The notes beneath the pieces were generated by a model, which saw only the letters and a list, made by a program, of their open reading frames with translations, made no database searches and was not told the origin of the DNA. From Cepaea nemoralis (taxonomy: Eukaryota > Mollusca > Gastropoda > Stylommatophora > Helicidae): a stretch of DNA of 64,000 nt. Each line of letters opens with the position of its first letter. The first letter of the stretch is position 1. Shown one piece after another: positions 42,396-53,258 of the stretch. The stretch is from NCBI GenBank assembly GCA_014155875.1, contig JACEFZ010011108.1, positions 358,501-422,500 of the forward strand, read 5' to 3'. The translations under genes and the position numbers were made by a program.

Positions 42396-42651
42396 AGAAA
42401 TTAGACGTAGACAGTCAAAAATTGTTGGAATGTTATGAGAAGAAATCGGCTGGCGCACTTAGTGACAGCTGGCAAGATCGAAGGGATCAGACCAAGAGGA
42501 AGACCGAGAGGAAAATATCTGGATGGCTTGGCCACATGGCATGGACGAGACAGGAACACTGAGCTGATCCACGACTCTGGTGGTCGAGTGAAATGGTGAG
42601 TCATGACCGCCCACGCTTTCCGGCATGGCACGTGATTGATTGATTGAGTTT
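42396..42651 (+). mobile_element. 3' end of the RTE-like LINE
   Basis: Very close to 31370-31620: 'gagaaattagacgtagacag', 'accaagaggaagaccgagag', 'tggcttggccacatggcatgg' and 'ctgatccacgactctggtgg', ending in GATTGATTGATTGA. It abuts the SINE fragment on its left. Confidence 0.85.
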
Positions 42652-42674
42652 CAGATTGCCCTATTTAGTTATTG

Positions 42675-42930
42675 GGAAAGGGAACGGGAGCTTATATGAC
42701 TACTAATATGAATTAAATGAGACGCTACCCACGAAGCCGGGCCGGGTCGTCTTTTTTAGGACGAGAACGGGAGCAGGGCCGAATATGAATTAAATTAGAC
42801 GCTCCCCGCCAGGGGCTGGGAGAAGCCGGGGTGGGTCGTCTTTTTTGGGAACGGGAACGAGGGCTGGGGCCGAATATGAATTAAATGAGACGCTCCCCGC
42901 CAGGTGCTGGGCGACGCCGGGCCGGGTCAG
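42675..42930 (+). repeat. GC-rich minisatellite, ~91-bp unit, about 2.7 copies
   Basis: AATATGAATTAAAT starts units at 42704, 42782 and 42873. Each is followed by GAGACGCT, a GCCGGG-containing segment and GTCGTCTTTTTT. The first unit lacks about 13 bp. The end CCGGGTCAGCTAGT (42920-42933) resembles ends of dispersed repeats in other invertebrates. Confidence 0.85.
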
Positions 42931-42933
42931 CTA

Positions 42934-44017
42934 GTTATATCATAAACAATAAGCATCTGTCAGAATATCCGGTGAAATATCAAACTGGATTGAGGTGCAA
43001 AGTGAATATTAAGACAAAGTTGCATTTTCCTCCCCTTAAATTTCATTATTTCTGCAGAAAATGTCATGAGATATGTCAAACATGAGGAGACCAGGAACAT
43101 CCATTGATTACTGGAGGAAATCCATTTCCATAACTCAAATATCCAGATGACACGTCCTCCTAACAAATAGTACCACGGACTTAGAAGAGTAATTCATGTC
43201 TGTCAAAAGACACAGTGAAGATCACAATCATTTCGGAACTTTAAACAAAGAGTTCCATAGACACAACAACATATTAAACAAAACAAGTCCAGGAAGAATG
43301 AATTGAAAATGTCACAAAGTTACAAAATGTGAATACCTTGACTTCATAATAAAAAACAATGGGCATTGTTGAAAAGGTAGGCTGAGATGTGATATAGCAA
43401 TGTAGAAGTCTCTTGAGACTATGAAACAATATAAGCACGCAGTGGCATGCCGGTACTACAGACCTCCAACTGGACTCTCCCTTGCACTCACCGAGAACAT
43501 ACTAGACGTGCTCTGGTGTCTAGGTAACGGGTCTGTTGAAGACAAGCTGTATATGTTGAACTGACCGCCCATGTGTACCTAACTCAATAAGATTACAATC
43601 CGTTTATTGTAGCCAGTGCAATTACATGTGTAAACACAGACATACCAGAGAACAGCCTCTCCCCACACATACATTCTCGAGTCTCAGATATCCACACTCT
43701 TGTATTTCTCTAGGTCAATATATGTAGCCTAAAAAGAACAAAAGATTATACGAGACAGCAAAGCGTTCATTGTTTAAGAACACGCCAGTGCAGTGTTTTT
43801 ATGTTCACTTTCCGTTCCGAAGCCGTTGGAAACCATCTAAATATTGACAGGTCACACTTTTGTAGGCGGCTTGTCATTTACTTGACAAACATTGGGAATA
43901 GGAAACTTGGAGCAGAGGGCGTGGCTCAATCGCGATATAACCGGCAATAGCCTGGCATGTCTTAACAGATTAATATTGTTTGCTTTCTTCTTCTCCATTC
44001 TGTTTCTGAATCCATAA
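42934..44017. other. Unclassified stretch
   Basis: No gene or recognised repeat. Confidence 0.4.
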
Positions 44018-44045
44018 GCTATCTATCTATCTATCTATATGACTG

Positions 44046-44104
<59 letters not shown>
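44018..44104. repeat. (TATC)n microsatellite
   Basis: About 20 copies, interrupted at 44037-44046. Confidence 0.95.
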
Positions 44105-44218
44105 CTTATATTGTTGCTGTTCTTTGTTAGCCTTGAGTGATGTGTGAATTAAATAATGTATGAAAGAGAGTGATAGAAGGGCAGAATGTTAGACGGGCCT
44201 GCGTGCCCAATTCTTAAC

Positions 44219-44329
44219 CCTTTAAAAATAAAGTTTGTTCGTTCGTTCGTTCTACCAGTCTGCCTGCCTGCCTGCCTGTCTGTCTGTCTATCTGTCTGTC
44301 TGTCTGTCTGTTATTTCTATCCACATTTA

Positions 44330-44361
<32 letters not shown>

Positions 44362-44404
44362 CATCTATCTGTCTGTATATATGCCTGTATGTATGTCTAA
44401 CTGT
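44219..44404. repeat. GTTC array followed by TGCC/TGTC arrays
   Basis: AAATAAAGTTTGTTCGTTCGTTCG (44226-44249) looks like a retroposon 3' tail. It is followed by TGCC repeats (44261-44278), TGTC repeats (44278-44312 and 44333-44362) and mixed TATC/TGTA repeats. The open frames rich in Val, Cys, Leu and Ser here are repeat artefacts. Confidence 0.8.
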
Positions 44405-44671
44405 CTGTATACAAACGATGAAAACTGTGATTTGCTGGAGTCTTCATTGTACCAAGAATTAAATAATGCAGTACCAAGAATTAAATAATGTAGTTGTGTG
44501 GACTTTGGGATGTCCACATGTTGGCAGATTACTGTTGGTCCCTTAAGCATGATTGTAGAGGTATATCCCATTTCAGGAAGTCCTCGAAAAGAAACTTTTT
44601 GTGTGACTGCAAATAAATAAATGCTAGTGATAAAGTGTTGATACATTTGTGGTGTTTTTTATATGAAGACA

Positions 44672-44863
44672 AGTGACGAAGGGATCTGGCCGACGCTCGG
44701 CGCTCAGAGGAAAGGCGAGACGGACATATAATCAGATTGCTACTAGAACTATTGGTGTTGGAACTCTTCGCTGGCTGCTCAGGATGGGGACGAAGCGCTT
44801 ATGGGAATACCCCGAATGCTGTGATGTCGGTTCCTAAATCAATCAATCAATCATTATATAAAG
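44672..44863 (+). mobile_element. 3' end of the RNase H-type LINE, plus strand
   Basis: Matches the reverse complement of 48485-48680: 'cagattgctac', 'ctattggtgttggaactctt', 'aggatggg', 'gcgcttatg' and 'gatgtcg'. It ends in AATC repeats. TATATGAAG before it and TATATAAAG after it could be a decayed target duplication. Confidence 0.75.
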
Positions 44864-45109
44864 GCAGTAATTACAAATAATATCAATGCAGATTACAGTC
44901 CAAATGCCACTGATGGCACCTAACTCTAGCCTTGTACATAACAATTGCCCCTTGTAGGTAGGCCATTCTTAGTTATTTAAAAATCTAGAGTTGATAGAAA
45001 ACAATCTGATTACATTTTTGGAATTAGCAATACAAAATTACACAAGAATAGCTATACAATTTAAGACACCAAAATTTTGGATTATATCATTCAGTTCACG
45101 CGGGTCGAA
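44864..45109. other. Unclassified stretch
   Basis: AT-rich, nothing identified. Confidence 0.4.
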
Positions 45110-45618
45110 GCGTTGAGCAAGCTGGAAAACCATCTTCGACATCATTGTCATTGTCACTTTTCTTCACAAATGCCACTGCTGTCTGATCTTCTAGCAGGGA
45201 ATCCGAAATCTGATTGAAATTTGGAATTAGTATGGCACCTATGTGTGGAACAAATCGTCTAGCAGAATGTAAATCCGGATATTTCCATTTTTGTGTGATT
45301 TTTCCCCCATTAATTCCATTAATATTGACAACACACAATTAACAGTCATCATAGTGGTTTTGGGGCTCTCTCCAAACAATAGGCTTTCCAAATCTTAAAC
45401 ATTTTCTTTTCCACAAGTCCACTGTCGCAGGTGTTCAACACATGTTTTGCAAACAATATAAGACTTAACCTGGTCACCTAGTTTTGCTTAAAGTACGCAA
45501 AGTATACCTTTTTCGCAAAAACATTAACATGCTTCCTATGGTCTTCTTTCAAAGTGTACTCTCCACAAATGTAACAAATTAATTCAGGTGAAAGAAAGCT
45601 TCTTGAAGATGATGTCAT
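45110..45618 (-). pseudogene. Broken copy of a repeated hypothetical gene with Cys motifs
   Basis: On the minus strand an ATG at 45618 opens MTSSSRSFLSPELICYICGE. In shifted frames CKTCVEHL (45440s) and FGKPIVWREPQNHYDDC (about 45395-45345) follow. A longer frame (45338-45096) then holds NINGINGGK, YPDLHSARRFVPH and an acidic end. I recall this arrangement, with W-x-EP-x-NH-x-DDC and YPxLPSAxRPVPH, from hypothetical proteins repeated many times in invertebrate genomes; the function is unknown. At least two frameshifts and a stop (TAA at the TGTTAATTG site near 45335) disable it. Mobile or host-repeat origin cannot be decided. Confidence 0.5.
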
Positions 45619-46158
45619 TCTGTGCTAGAAGTATAAGAAAATAACTAGCATTCTAACATGCTTGCAGTCGGTTAAAATCTACAACAAAGGGAATTGTTGG
45701 AAGATTCTTCGAAAACTGAAATTGTAAGTATACAAGCAGTTTAATTTTTTAATTTTTTAATTTTTTCCAATATAGTTTTTTTTTTCCCCCAGAGCCTTAT
45801 ACAGAAAATACTGTAATAATATTAATTAAATGCACAAATGTCTCTGTTTCTCAACCACTAGAGCTGCTACATACACATTATTGTGACATGTGGATTTAGC
45901 AAGCCTCAGTTATGTAAAATCAATTAGTAACAGACACTCACTCAGACATCATCAAAATTAAGCTCACATCGTACACGAGTTATTTTCACTCAAAGACATG
46001 CACATATGAGCATTGTGAGTGAGGCAAATATAAGTGTCGAGAAACTGACAATCGACAACATACTGAAAATCATGATCGCCATTGATATATGTGCCATTAG
46101 CCTAATATATTCCCATTGTACCACATTTTTTCTTTGACCTTACCAATAACTTGCGCAG
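45619..46158. other. Unclassified stretch
   Basis: AT-rich; T-rich triplication TTTAATTT at 45741-45768. No gene. Confidence 0.4.
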
Positions 46159-46308
46159 TTCCGTAACGATCCTTTTGTCGTGGAAACAACAGGTGTAGAT
46201 ATATTGGCTAGATCAGATTTGCTCTCTAACCCTCCAACGCTCACAACGTTGGTCGCTGATGTGAAATATGCAGTAATAGATACATTTGCAAGAAAGAAAC
46301 AGGATAAT
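46159..46308 (+). CDS. Candidate internal exon, function unknown
   Basis: 150 bp, open in one frame over its whole length (50 codons). It follows an acceptor-like CAG with an upstream T-rich tract (46125-46158) and is followed by a donor-like GTAAGG. Both borders fall in phase 0. The peptide (FRNDPFVVETTGVDILARSD ... LTTLVADVKYAV) has ordinary globular composition and is not low-complexity. I recognise no family. It is the best host-exon candidate in the window, but single-exon calls of this type are often wrong. Confidence 0.3.
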
Positions 46309-46910
46309 GTAAGGTCTTCGTATATGTTCGTGTGTATTGTTTTCATTATCGTTTTAAAAGTTAAAATAAATAGCACGTGTCTTAATTGCTTCTGTTTTAA
46401 GATTTATGAATTTATTTTTACAGCGCTTGACTTTAACCACAGAACTAATAGTAATGATCTTCATTAAAAACTTTTCTTCCTGTGTTTTGATTTTTAACAC
46501 AACATATAAATAATATACGTGTCGCATTTTGCGCACCTCAGTGCATATCAAGTTGCACTCCGCAGTCCCAAAAACACATTGTTCTAAAAGGTGCCTGCGC
46601 CAGAGAGCATCGGAATGTCAGGAATGTTGTATCATATCTAAAAATAGTAGTATCACTCGATGGTGGACAGGTCAGGTGTTCAAATCCTATACATCTATTG
46701 GTTGACCTATCCTTGGAAGCGTCTTTGCAAGGACTGCTTGGTAGGAAAGAGCCTTAGAACGCTACAAACAGTTAGATATTCATGGAAGCCGGTTGTGTTT
46801 TTCGTATGGAGTATCTTAAACTTGTGTGTCCCTCGTCTGATTCTGTGTCAGAATGCCTCGGTAAAACGGATACGTAGCTGATATATGCGTCAGGTGAGGA
46901 AGACGGTGTT
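46309..46910. other. Unclassified stretch
   Basis: No gene. A B-box-like GTGTTCAAATCC at 46677-46688 is isolated. Confidence 0.35.
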
Positions 46911-47003
46911 CGCAGATTATCGCAGATTTATCACAGATCTATCGCAGATCATTGCAGATCTAGCGCAGATTACTTCAGATTACTGCAGATTATAGCAGAT
47001 TAT
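46911..47003 (+). repeat. Short minisatellite, unit of 9-12 bp
   Basis: About nine degenerate copies of (C/T)GCAGAT(T/C)(A/T)AT in a row. Confidence 0.85.
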
Positions 47004-48480
47004 TGAAGAACAAGTTGATAAGATCATATTCGATGGATAGACAGACTGTTGAGTAGGGTAATGGACTGAACCAGCAACCAATGCCAATGATCAGCTGGAG
47101 AACAAATTAGGGATTCTTGCACTGCGTCAAGTGGACAGTTACTCCGAATCTGTTATTGGAAAACAATTCATAGAGGAGCTGCCAACCTAATAACTCCCAG
47201 AGAATCTAGTGCTCAGTGTTATCTAGGTGTCATTCTAAAAGTCACCATGTCATACCCAGAACCATCTCACAACCAACTAAATTGAATTGAACTAAACTTG
47301 AGAACAATTGCCACAGGCATATCACATTTAATAGACTGAGAACATTTAATTAATAACCTCAAGTAATATTTGTGTGTAGAGACTGTTTAATATCACAAAC
47401 ATTATAAATCCATGGAAATTCCAAAATCATCATCAGGTATAATCCAAAGACATTATTAGGAAAAACTTGTGGGTAGACACAGTGACAATCTGAACTATTA
47501 CAGGCCTAGATCCAATGAAGTTACATGAACATTGACTAATTGGTGTGCTGAATTGTAATTATGTTTCAGAGATGCACTACATGCTTTTATCTCCACAGCA
47601 TATTTAGTAACTAAACTGAATTTTACTTTCACTTCTTCTTTTGTCGAGTACATTGTGATGTGACAAAAACTTTTATATGTGTTTAGTTAACATTACTAAA
47701 TCACATAATTGAAGAATCTGGAACGGCAGGTGGCTGGTTAACCACGAATAGACAACAACGTCCTGTACTATTGTAAGCACCCAGGTTCCAGGTTATTCAT
47801 AAAGGAGAACTAAATATCAAATAAATTTTCTTGCAACCGTTTCCCCTATACGGAAAAGATGGATGCAAGTTGGGGCCACGAGCTAGATAAGTAAATCCTT
47901 TTCAGGAAAGGCTAAGTTTGGAGGGAAATCAGAAACATTCCCACGAAACCCCTAGGTTTCCTGAGCCATTATGGGACACTTTGGCTTCAAAAGACCCATC
48001 CCCTCCAGACGAAATTAGTCCCATCCTTCTAGCTTGACTTCAACACGGGGCAGGCCAGGGTGGGTACTGCATTCTCCTCCCAACATACCACAATACATTT
48101 GATTTGTTTAAGATTATTTGGTATGTATCATGTTACCTGTTTTCATGCTCGCCAACCCACCAACATAGAACCTTGTGGGGTTGTTAAAGAAGAAATAGGG
48201 AGATGAATCCTCAGATCCTAATAGCAAACTGTATACAAACCTTGAAAAAGCCCAAAAAGACCTTCTAGGGGTATAGATTAATTATAAAGGGATGTTTCCT
48301 AACAGAGGCCAATAAAGCACTCGAAATTTACCGAACTTCACTCACTCTTTCTAACCCGAAAGTTCGAGTGGTTATTCAGCTCACAATCAGCCCTATATTA
48401 ATGTTTCCCATTGACAAGTATTATCAATGAGAACACAATGAAAAGACTCAAACACCAAATAACAAGTAAATAAACAATTC
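47004..48480. other. Unclassified stretch
   Basis: 1.5 kb, no supportable gene or recognised repeat. Confidence 0.4.
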
Positions 48481-48599
48481 TTAAATGATTGATTGATTGA
48501 TTGATTTAGGAATCGACATACCAGCATTCGGGGCATTCACATAAGCGCTCCGCCCCATCCTCATCAGCCAGCGAAGAGTTCCAACACCAATAGTACCAG

Positions 48600-49521
48600 T
48601 AGCAATCTGATTATATGTTCGCCTCGCCTTTATTCTGAGCGTTGAGCGACGTCCAGATCCCCTCGTCACTCCTCGCTGTCTCATTCTTGTCAGACCATGG
48701 TAATCCATTTGCTCCTTCGAGTTGTACACGTGCTCCCACAAGGCCGCAACCACGTCTGCCTTGTCATGTATCAATAATCCACCAAGTTCTGCAGAGCCAG
48801 CCAATCTGTCCGCCTGTTCATTTCCCAGAACACCGGCATGCCCCGGAGAAAAGATCCAGGCGATGCTTGTCACCCGTGACCTCCGAAGCGAGGCAAGCCA
48901 CTCCGCACGAAGCCTGCCTCTCCTCACCCTCGTCAGCATGCTTTCTGAGTCAGTTACAATCACATGTGCGTGTGTGTCGTATTCTCCATCCAGTGGAGAG
49001 CCGCAGTGACTGCCTCCACCTCCATTCTTAAGCTGGATGTTGTGGTATCATATGCCAGGCTCTTCTGCACCAAACGTCCACCATTAGCTTTTTCTATAAA
49101 CCCCAGCCATTTCTCTCACCTCTTGACACCGAACCATCTGTGTAGATAATCACATCACCCGAGTGAGAATTGTGCTGAATTAGTTGCTGGATTTCCACTT
49201 CCGTGGCCCCTGCTGGCCACTCCCTGCACTCACGGCTTAATGTGATTATAACTCTGCACAAGTCTGACTGCTCCGCTGGCACTCTGGCCCACTCCTCTCC
49301 ACGCCTAATGTTCTCCAAGGAGCACAACTGTCTGATCGTATCCTCCGCCTGAGCCATCATGATTTCCCTCTTATCAGTAGCTAACCCTTAACTGCGTCCA
49401 GCGCCTCATGCAGTGGGTAGTCTGTGTCTGCAGCTACTCTGAGGTATTCCTTCACCTGCATCACCTTGAGTCTACGAGCAACATTCGGCAGATCAAGAAC
49501 GTAACGCATACACACTACTGG
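48600..49521 (-). pseudogene. LINE RT C-terminus and RNase H domain, frameshifted
   Basis: CMRYVLDLPNVARRLKV and EYLRVAADTDYPLHEAL (49520-49400), then CSLENIRRGEEWARVP and VIIYTDGSVSRGERNGWG (49360-49094). After a frame change come VIVTDSESMLTRV, IAWIFSPGHAGVLGNEQADRLAG and the tail RRTYNQIATGTIGVGTLRWL (48963-48560). RNase H acidic residues are visible (TDGS, TDSE, EQADRLAG). One frameshift near 49090 and a stop near 49386 break the frame. Confidence 0.8.
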
Positions 49522-50404
49522 TAGGGAGTTCCATCGTGCCACGACCGGAAATGAAAACAGAAATCATGTACGGAATCGTATAGCCATGACTCACCGGGTC
49601 TCCCAGTTCGGCTAGTTCAGACCATGCATTCTTTCGACGTCATTCATTCATTCAAATCTCACGTGACAATATCACACGTCATCCGGGGTTTTCCCGGAAA
49701 GGTTGGCTTAATATGCCGTGCATGGCGATTGGTTGAAATCATGGTGAACTTTTATATAAACAAAGAATATATTTTATACTTACCGTAATTAATTTTTTTT
49801 TTTTTGCATTGGTAATTGATATATTTAAATTTTAGATGGATTTTCAAATTCCCCATCCAAATTTACATACATTTGGAAAGTTTCATCTCAATATATGCAT
49901 TACTCTAGATGAAAACAAACTTTTCTGCCAGGATGTGTTTTTGTTCTTTGGGCTTATTGATCGGATGGGCATGTACACTTTGTAACATTATTCTGGCGCT
50001 GGTAATAGATCTATTTAAATTTTGGATGGATTTTCAAACTTTCCATCAAAATTTACACACTTTTGGAAAGTTTCATCTCAAAATATGCATTACTTGTGGA
50101 TGAAAAAGAATATTTTCGCCGAAGCGTGTTTTTGTGAATGGGTAAACACATGGCAAGCGTCATGGTGACTGCGCATGCGCGAATCGATCGGCATAGCATG
50201 TACTCTTTCACTTTTCAACACACAAAACATGCGATTTGACCTACAAAAGTTAAAGAGAACACAAGTTTAAAGATTATTAATAATTTATTTGTATACTTGT
50301 ACTATTGTTTAATCATTTAACATGACGGAACATATTTTTGAAGTCAGTTTTCGTAATCCGCCTATGACCCGTGTTGGTTGAGACCAACCTCGCGCGCCCA
50401 GTAG
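49522..50404. mobile_element. 883-bp unclassified insertion inside a LINE
   Basis: It splits the LINE RT tail between ILGCNRDTPV and CMRYVLDL. TACTGG flanks it at 49516-49521 and 50405-50410. It has no coding frame. Inside are two ~140-bp direct repeats about 190 bp apart (from 49810 and 50000) sharing TTTGGAAAGTTTCATCTCAA. Also present are a hairpin CCGGG-GTTTT-CCCGG near 49685 and an ACGTGACAATATCACACGT near-palindrome near 49662. Its right border forms the palindrome CCAGTA-G-TACTGG with the flank. No terminal inverted repeats were found, so the class is open. Confidence 0.6.
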
Positions 50405-50542
50405 TACTGGGGTGTCTCTGTTGCATCCCAGAATGACCCACATAGCTTCGTTCTGTATGCGTTCAAACTTCACCAGCTGACTCTCTGAGACAGTGAGCAG
50501 TCCTAATCCATAATCAATCACTGAGAGGATTCTTAAATACAA

Positions 50543-51358
50543 CAGATACCATTATATTGGGATAACCTGGGTGAGGAGGGAAGTGTGGATATGCTCATAT
50601 GTCATGGCATATCAATACACAACCACAATAAAAATAAGGACAATAACATCTCAATAAAAGATGAATCAATAATATCTACTTAGTTAATTAACGGTCCAGA
50701 TGTTGTCTTAATGGATTAATTAAAGTAACATATTCCTAGCTCCATTGAGATGCTAAAGGTTTTCTAGATCACATCAGATGGTTTCTCCAAGTTCCTAAGT
50801 CTTGCCAAAACTACAACTTCGGATTTGTTCACCTCTAACGCCTACTGGTAAATGTCCATGTTTTAAAGCACATAAGGTGAATATTCATTCCTAAACCACA
50901 GGGGTGAAAGTTCATCCCCAAAATTCACTTGGGAATGTCCGTTGTTTAAAATACACGGATAAATGTCAATTATTTAAACAACACATATAAATGTCCACTC
51001 ATATGTAGGAGTCATAAATGGAATTACTGGGTTCAGAATCCTGCGGGTGCTGGCACGCGGAAAGTTTGAAGTAGTAAAAAGAGAGGCCTAGCGGCGTTTA
51101 TCATGTTGTGGTTGTTGTTCGGACAATGGAGAGGACAGTGATGATTAAGGGAGAATCACGCTTCTCGCATTGGAAAGGCATTCGCCCTCTCCTGCCTTGA
51201 GGACTTTGACCATTCTGCTGTCATTCTTCATCATTTATGAAAATACCACATTTTCAGCCAAACAAAGACATTTTCAGCCATATGAAGAAACCACCTTTCC
51301 CTGAAGAAAATATATGCCAAACAATGTAACCACACCCACAAAAACAAGTGAAAAAGAA
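50543..51358. other. Unclassified stretch
   Basis: No gene recognised; a TAAATGTCCA/TGTCCATT phrase recurs irregularly at 50850-51000. Confidence 0.4.
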
Positions 51359-51436
51359 CAGGGAAAAGGAGGAAGAGAGAAAGAAAGAGAGAGCGAAAGA
51401 GAGAAAGAGAAAAAGATAGAAAGAGAGAGGGGGAGT
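51359..51436. repeat. Purine-rich GA microsatellite
   Basis: GAGAAAGA-type repeats, about 78 bp of nearly pure purine on the plus strand. Frames rich in Glu/Arg/Lys or Ser/Leu/Phe here are artefacts. Confidence 0.85.
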
Positions 51437-53135
51437 GAAGTGATTATGACCTTTAGACCTGGCCCCATCACCTTAACATCGGATGCAGTCTTTCACTCCC
51501 TACATTGACATGATATGTCTCTCTCTCACTCCTGCCTTATGGAGGTGGATTATTCCGATGCTCTCCAGACTCTGCCGCTGAAAATATCTGGTGGCCATCA
51601 GCAAGGGTGATGCCGTCATGGCATTTATTCTCTTCTCCCGTATAAATGTATTGGTAACCTCACATCATATTTATAAGGTAATACAAACTCATATTTATAC
51701 ATTTCTAAATAAGCTCATTATTGATTCTTTATGAACATACACATACAGAGAAACATAGTCTTTTCTGAATATAAAAACAAAGAGATTATACGAGATTATC
51801 CAGAAACATATCTCTATAAAAGAATACGAGTGATATTCTAGAAAGTAGCAAGGTAGATCTTTTCCCAATCATTAACTACACAGGAAGACTGAATAACTAA
51901 AAGACAAGAATATCATCCCTTATAAAGGGCATGAATTGACCTTCACTATCTCTCTAAGTCAAAGATAATGCACTTAATTCTTGGAAGATTTTCTTTAGAT
52001 CTACACAAAGAAAACTCTATTATAAATTCAGATGTACTAGTCTTAGAATTAATATGGTTTCCAACTTATAAAAAAAACATAATGAATTAATATATACAAC
52101 ACAACAACAGCCGAACTGGCCAGCACGTCTTGATCTGTCAAAGCAATTTTGACGACTGTACCTCGACAATACAACTTCTGCGGTTAACGTTGAGCTCGCT
52201 AATTAACATATATTATGTTAATAGGAAGTACTTTTGCCGCTCCAATGGCAAGGCTTATTTTCCGCGCATACATGACGTCATTCTAGCGTGGATGTTGTTG
52301 ATATTCCTTGAATTGTGGAACAAGGGAGATAATTTTCCCACTTGTCGCCCGTGTCTTTAAAGCGGTAATTCTCCGTGACATATTTTAGACAAACATCTTC
52401 TGGGATTGGCTCCCTCCGCCATCTCCCCATCTCGTCTACGGTCAAACGTCCAGGTGTACAGTTTCACAGCTATTCTTAGCTGTTGTTTACAACTCCGGTC
52501 GTTGCCAATTTTCTAAAAGGAAAAGGGGCGAGGAGGAGGATTGACACCGTTAAGAATTAGGGGGTGCCCTCATCTTAACACTAAGTAGTTTGAAACAATT
52601 ATTCTTCTCTTCTCGGAAGGGGATGATTGGCGCTGACATTATAAATAGAAATGTCACAAACATGGATACACCTCTGTATGGGGATGGGGAGGGGGGTGAA
52701 TACAGCTAGTACACAATTATTGTTCTGTGTTGGAGGGGTGAAGAAGGAGGTTGGGGCTGTGATTATGAACGCTAAGCTGTCGAACGCTGCATGTGATCAC
52801 GCTTCCTGCAGCCACAAGTGATGTCAACTGACACAAGTTTCAGTCACCATGATTTGTCAATCTGCGAGTACCAACCAGTCGTAGACCACGTGAAGTGTAT
52901 AACCCTGGCGCATCGTCAGCTCCTGTCCCACTGGGGCCCACCTAGCCAGCAAATCGGCTCGCTCACTAGCTCGAACCACTGTAGATTTGGCCAAGAGACG
53001 AATCTAGGGCTTGAATAAATAACGTGCCTCTTCAATGTACCCATTCATCCAACTCCAGCAACGATAACCTTCCGAAGTGTGCATTGAGAATTGCCTAATG
53101 TCTTATTTATCTGTGTGGCTATTGTTGTTGTCGTT
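51437..53135. other. Unclassified stretch
   Basis: 1.7 kb without supportable gene or recognised repeat. Confidence 0.4.
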
Positions 53136-53258
53136 AACATTACTATTATTATTGTTGTCAGCATAAATAATATTAACAAGAGGGGACGTGGAGGAGAAGT
53201 AATACCAGCAGCAAAAGCAGTAGTAGTAGTTGTAATAGTAGTAGTTGGAGCGGTTTCG
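53136..53258. repeat. Interrupted trinucleotide repeats
   Basis: TTA/TTG repeats (53138-53160) and AGT/GTA repeats (53216-53248). The Val/Thr-rich frames on both strands come from these repeats. Confidence 0.7.

Larger units (their letters stand above)
48481..50542 (-). mobile_element. RNase H-type LINE copy, 5'-truncated and split by an insertion
   Basis: On the minus strand: RT tail (50542-50405), an unrelated insertion (50404-49522), the rest of the RT C-terminal part (49521-49260), RNase H (49260-48600) and a 3' end with TCAATCAATC repeats (48487-48506). Motif by motif it parallels 33797-36242 (CSLENIRRGEEWARVP here, CSLEDLEPGEEWVQVP there). Confidence 0.85.

Noticed and set aside
44186..44488. 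Cys/Leu/Ser/Val-repeat protein
   Set aside because: Translation of TGTC/TGCC arrays; no conservation argument.
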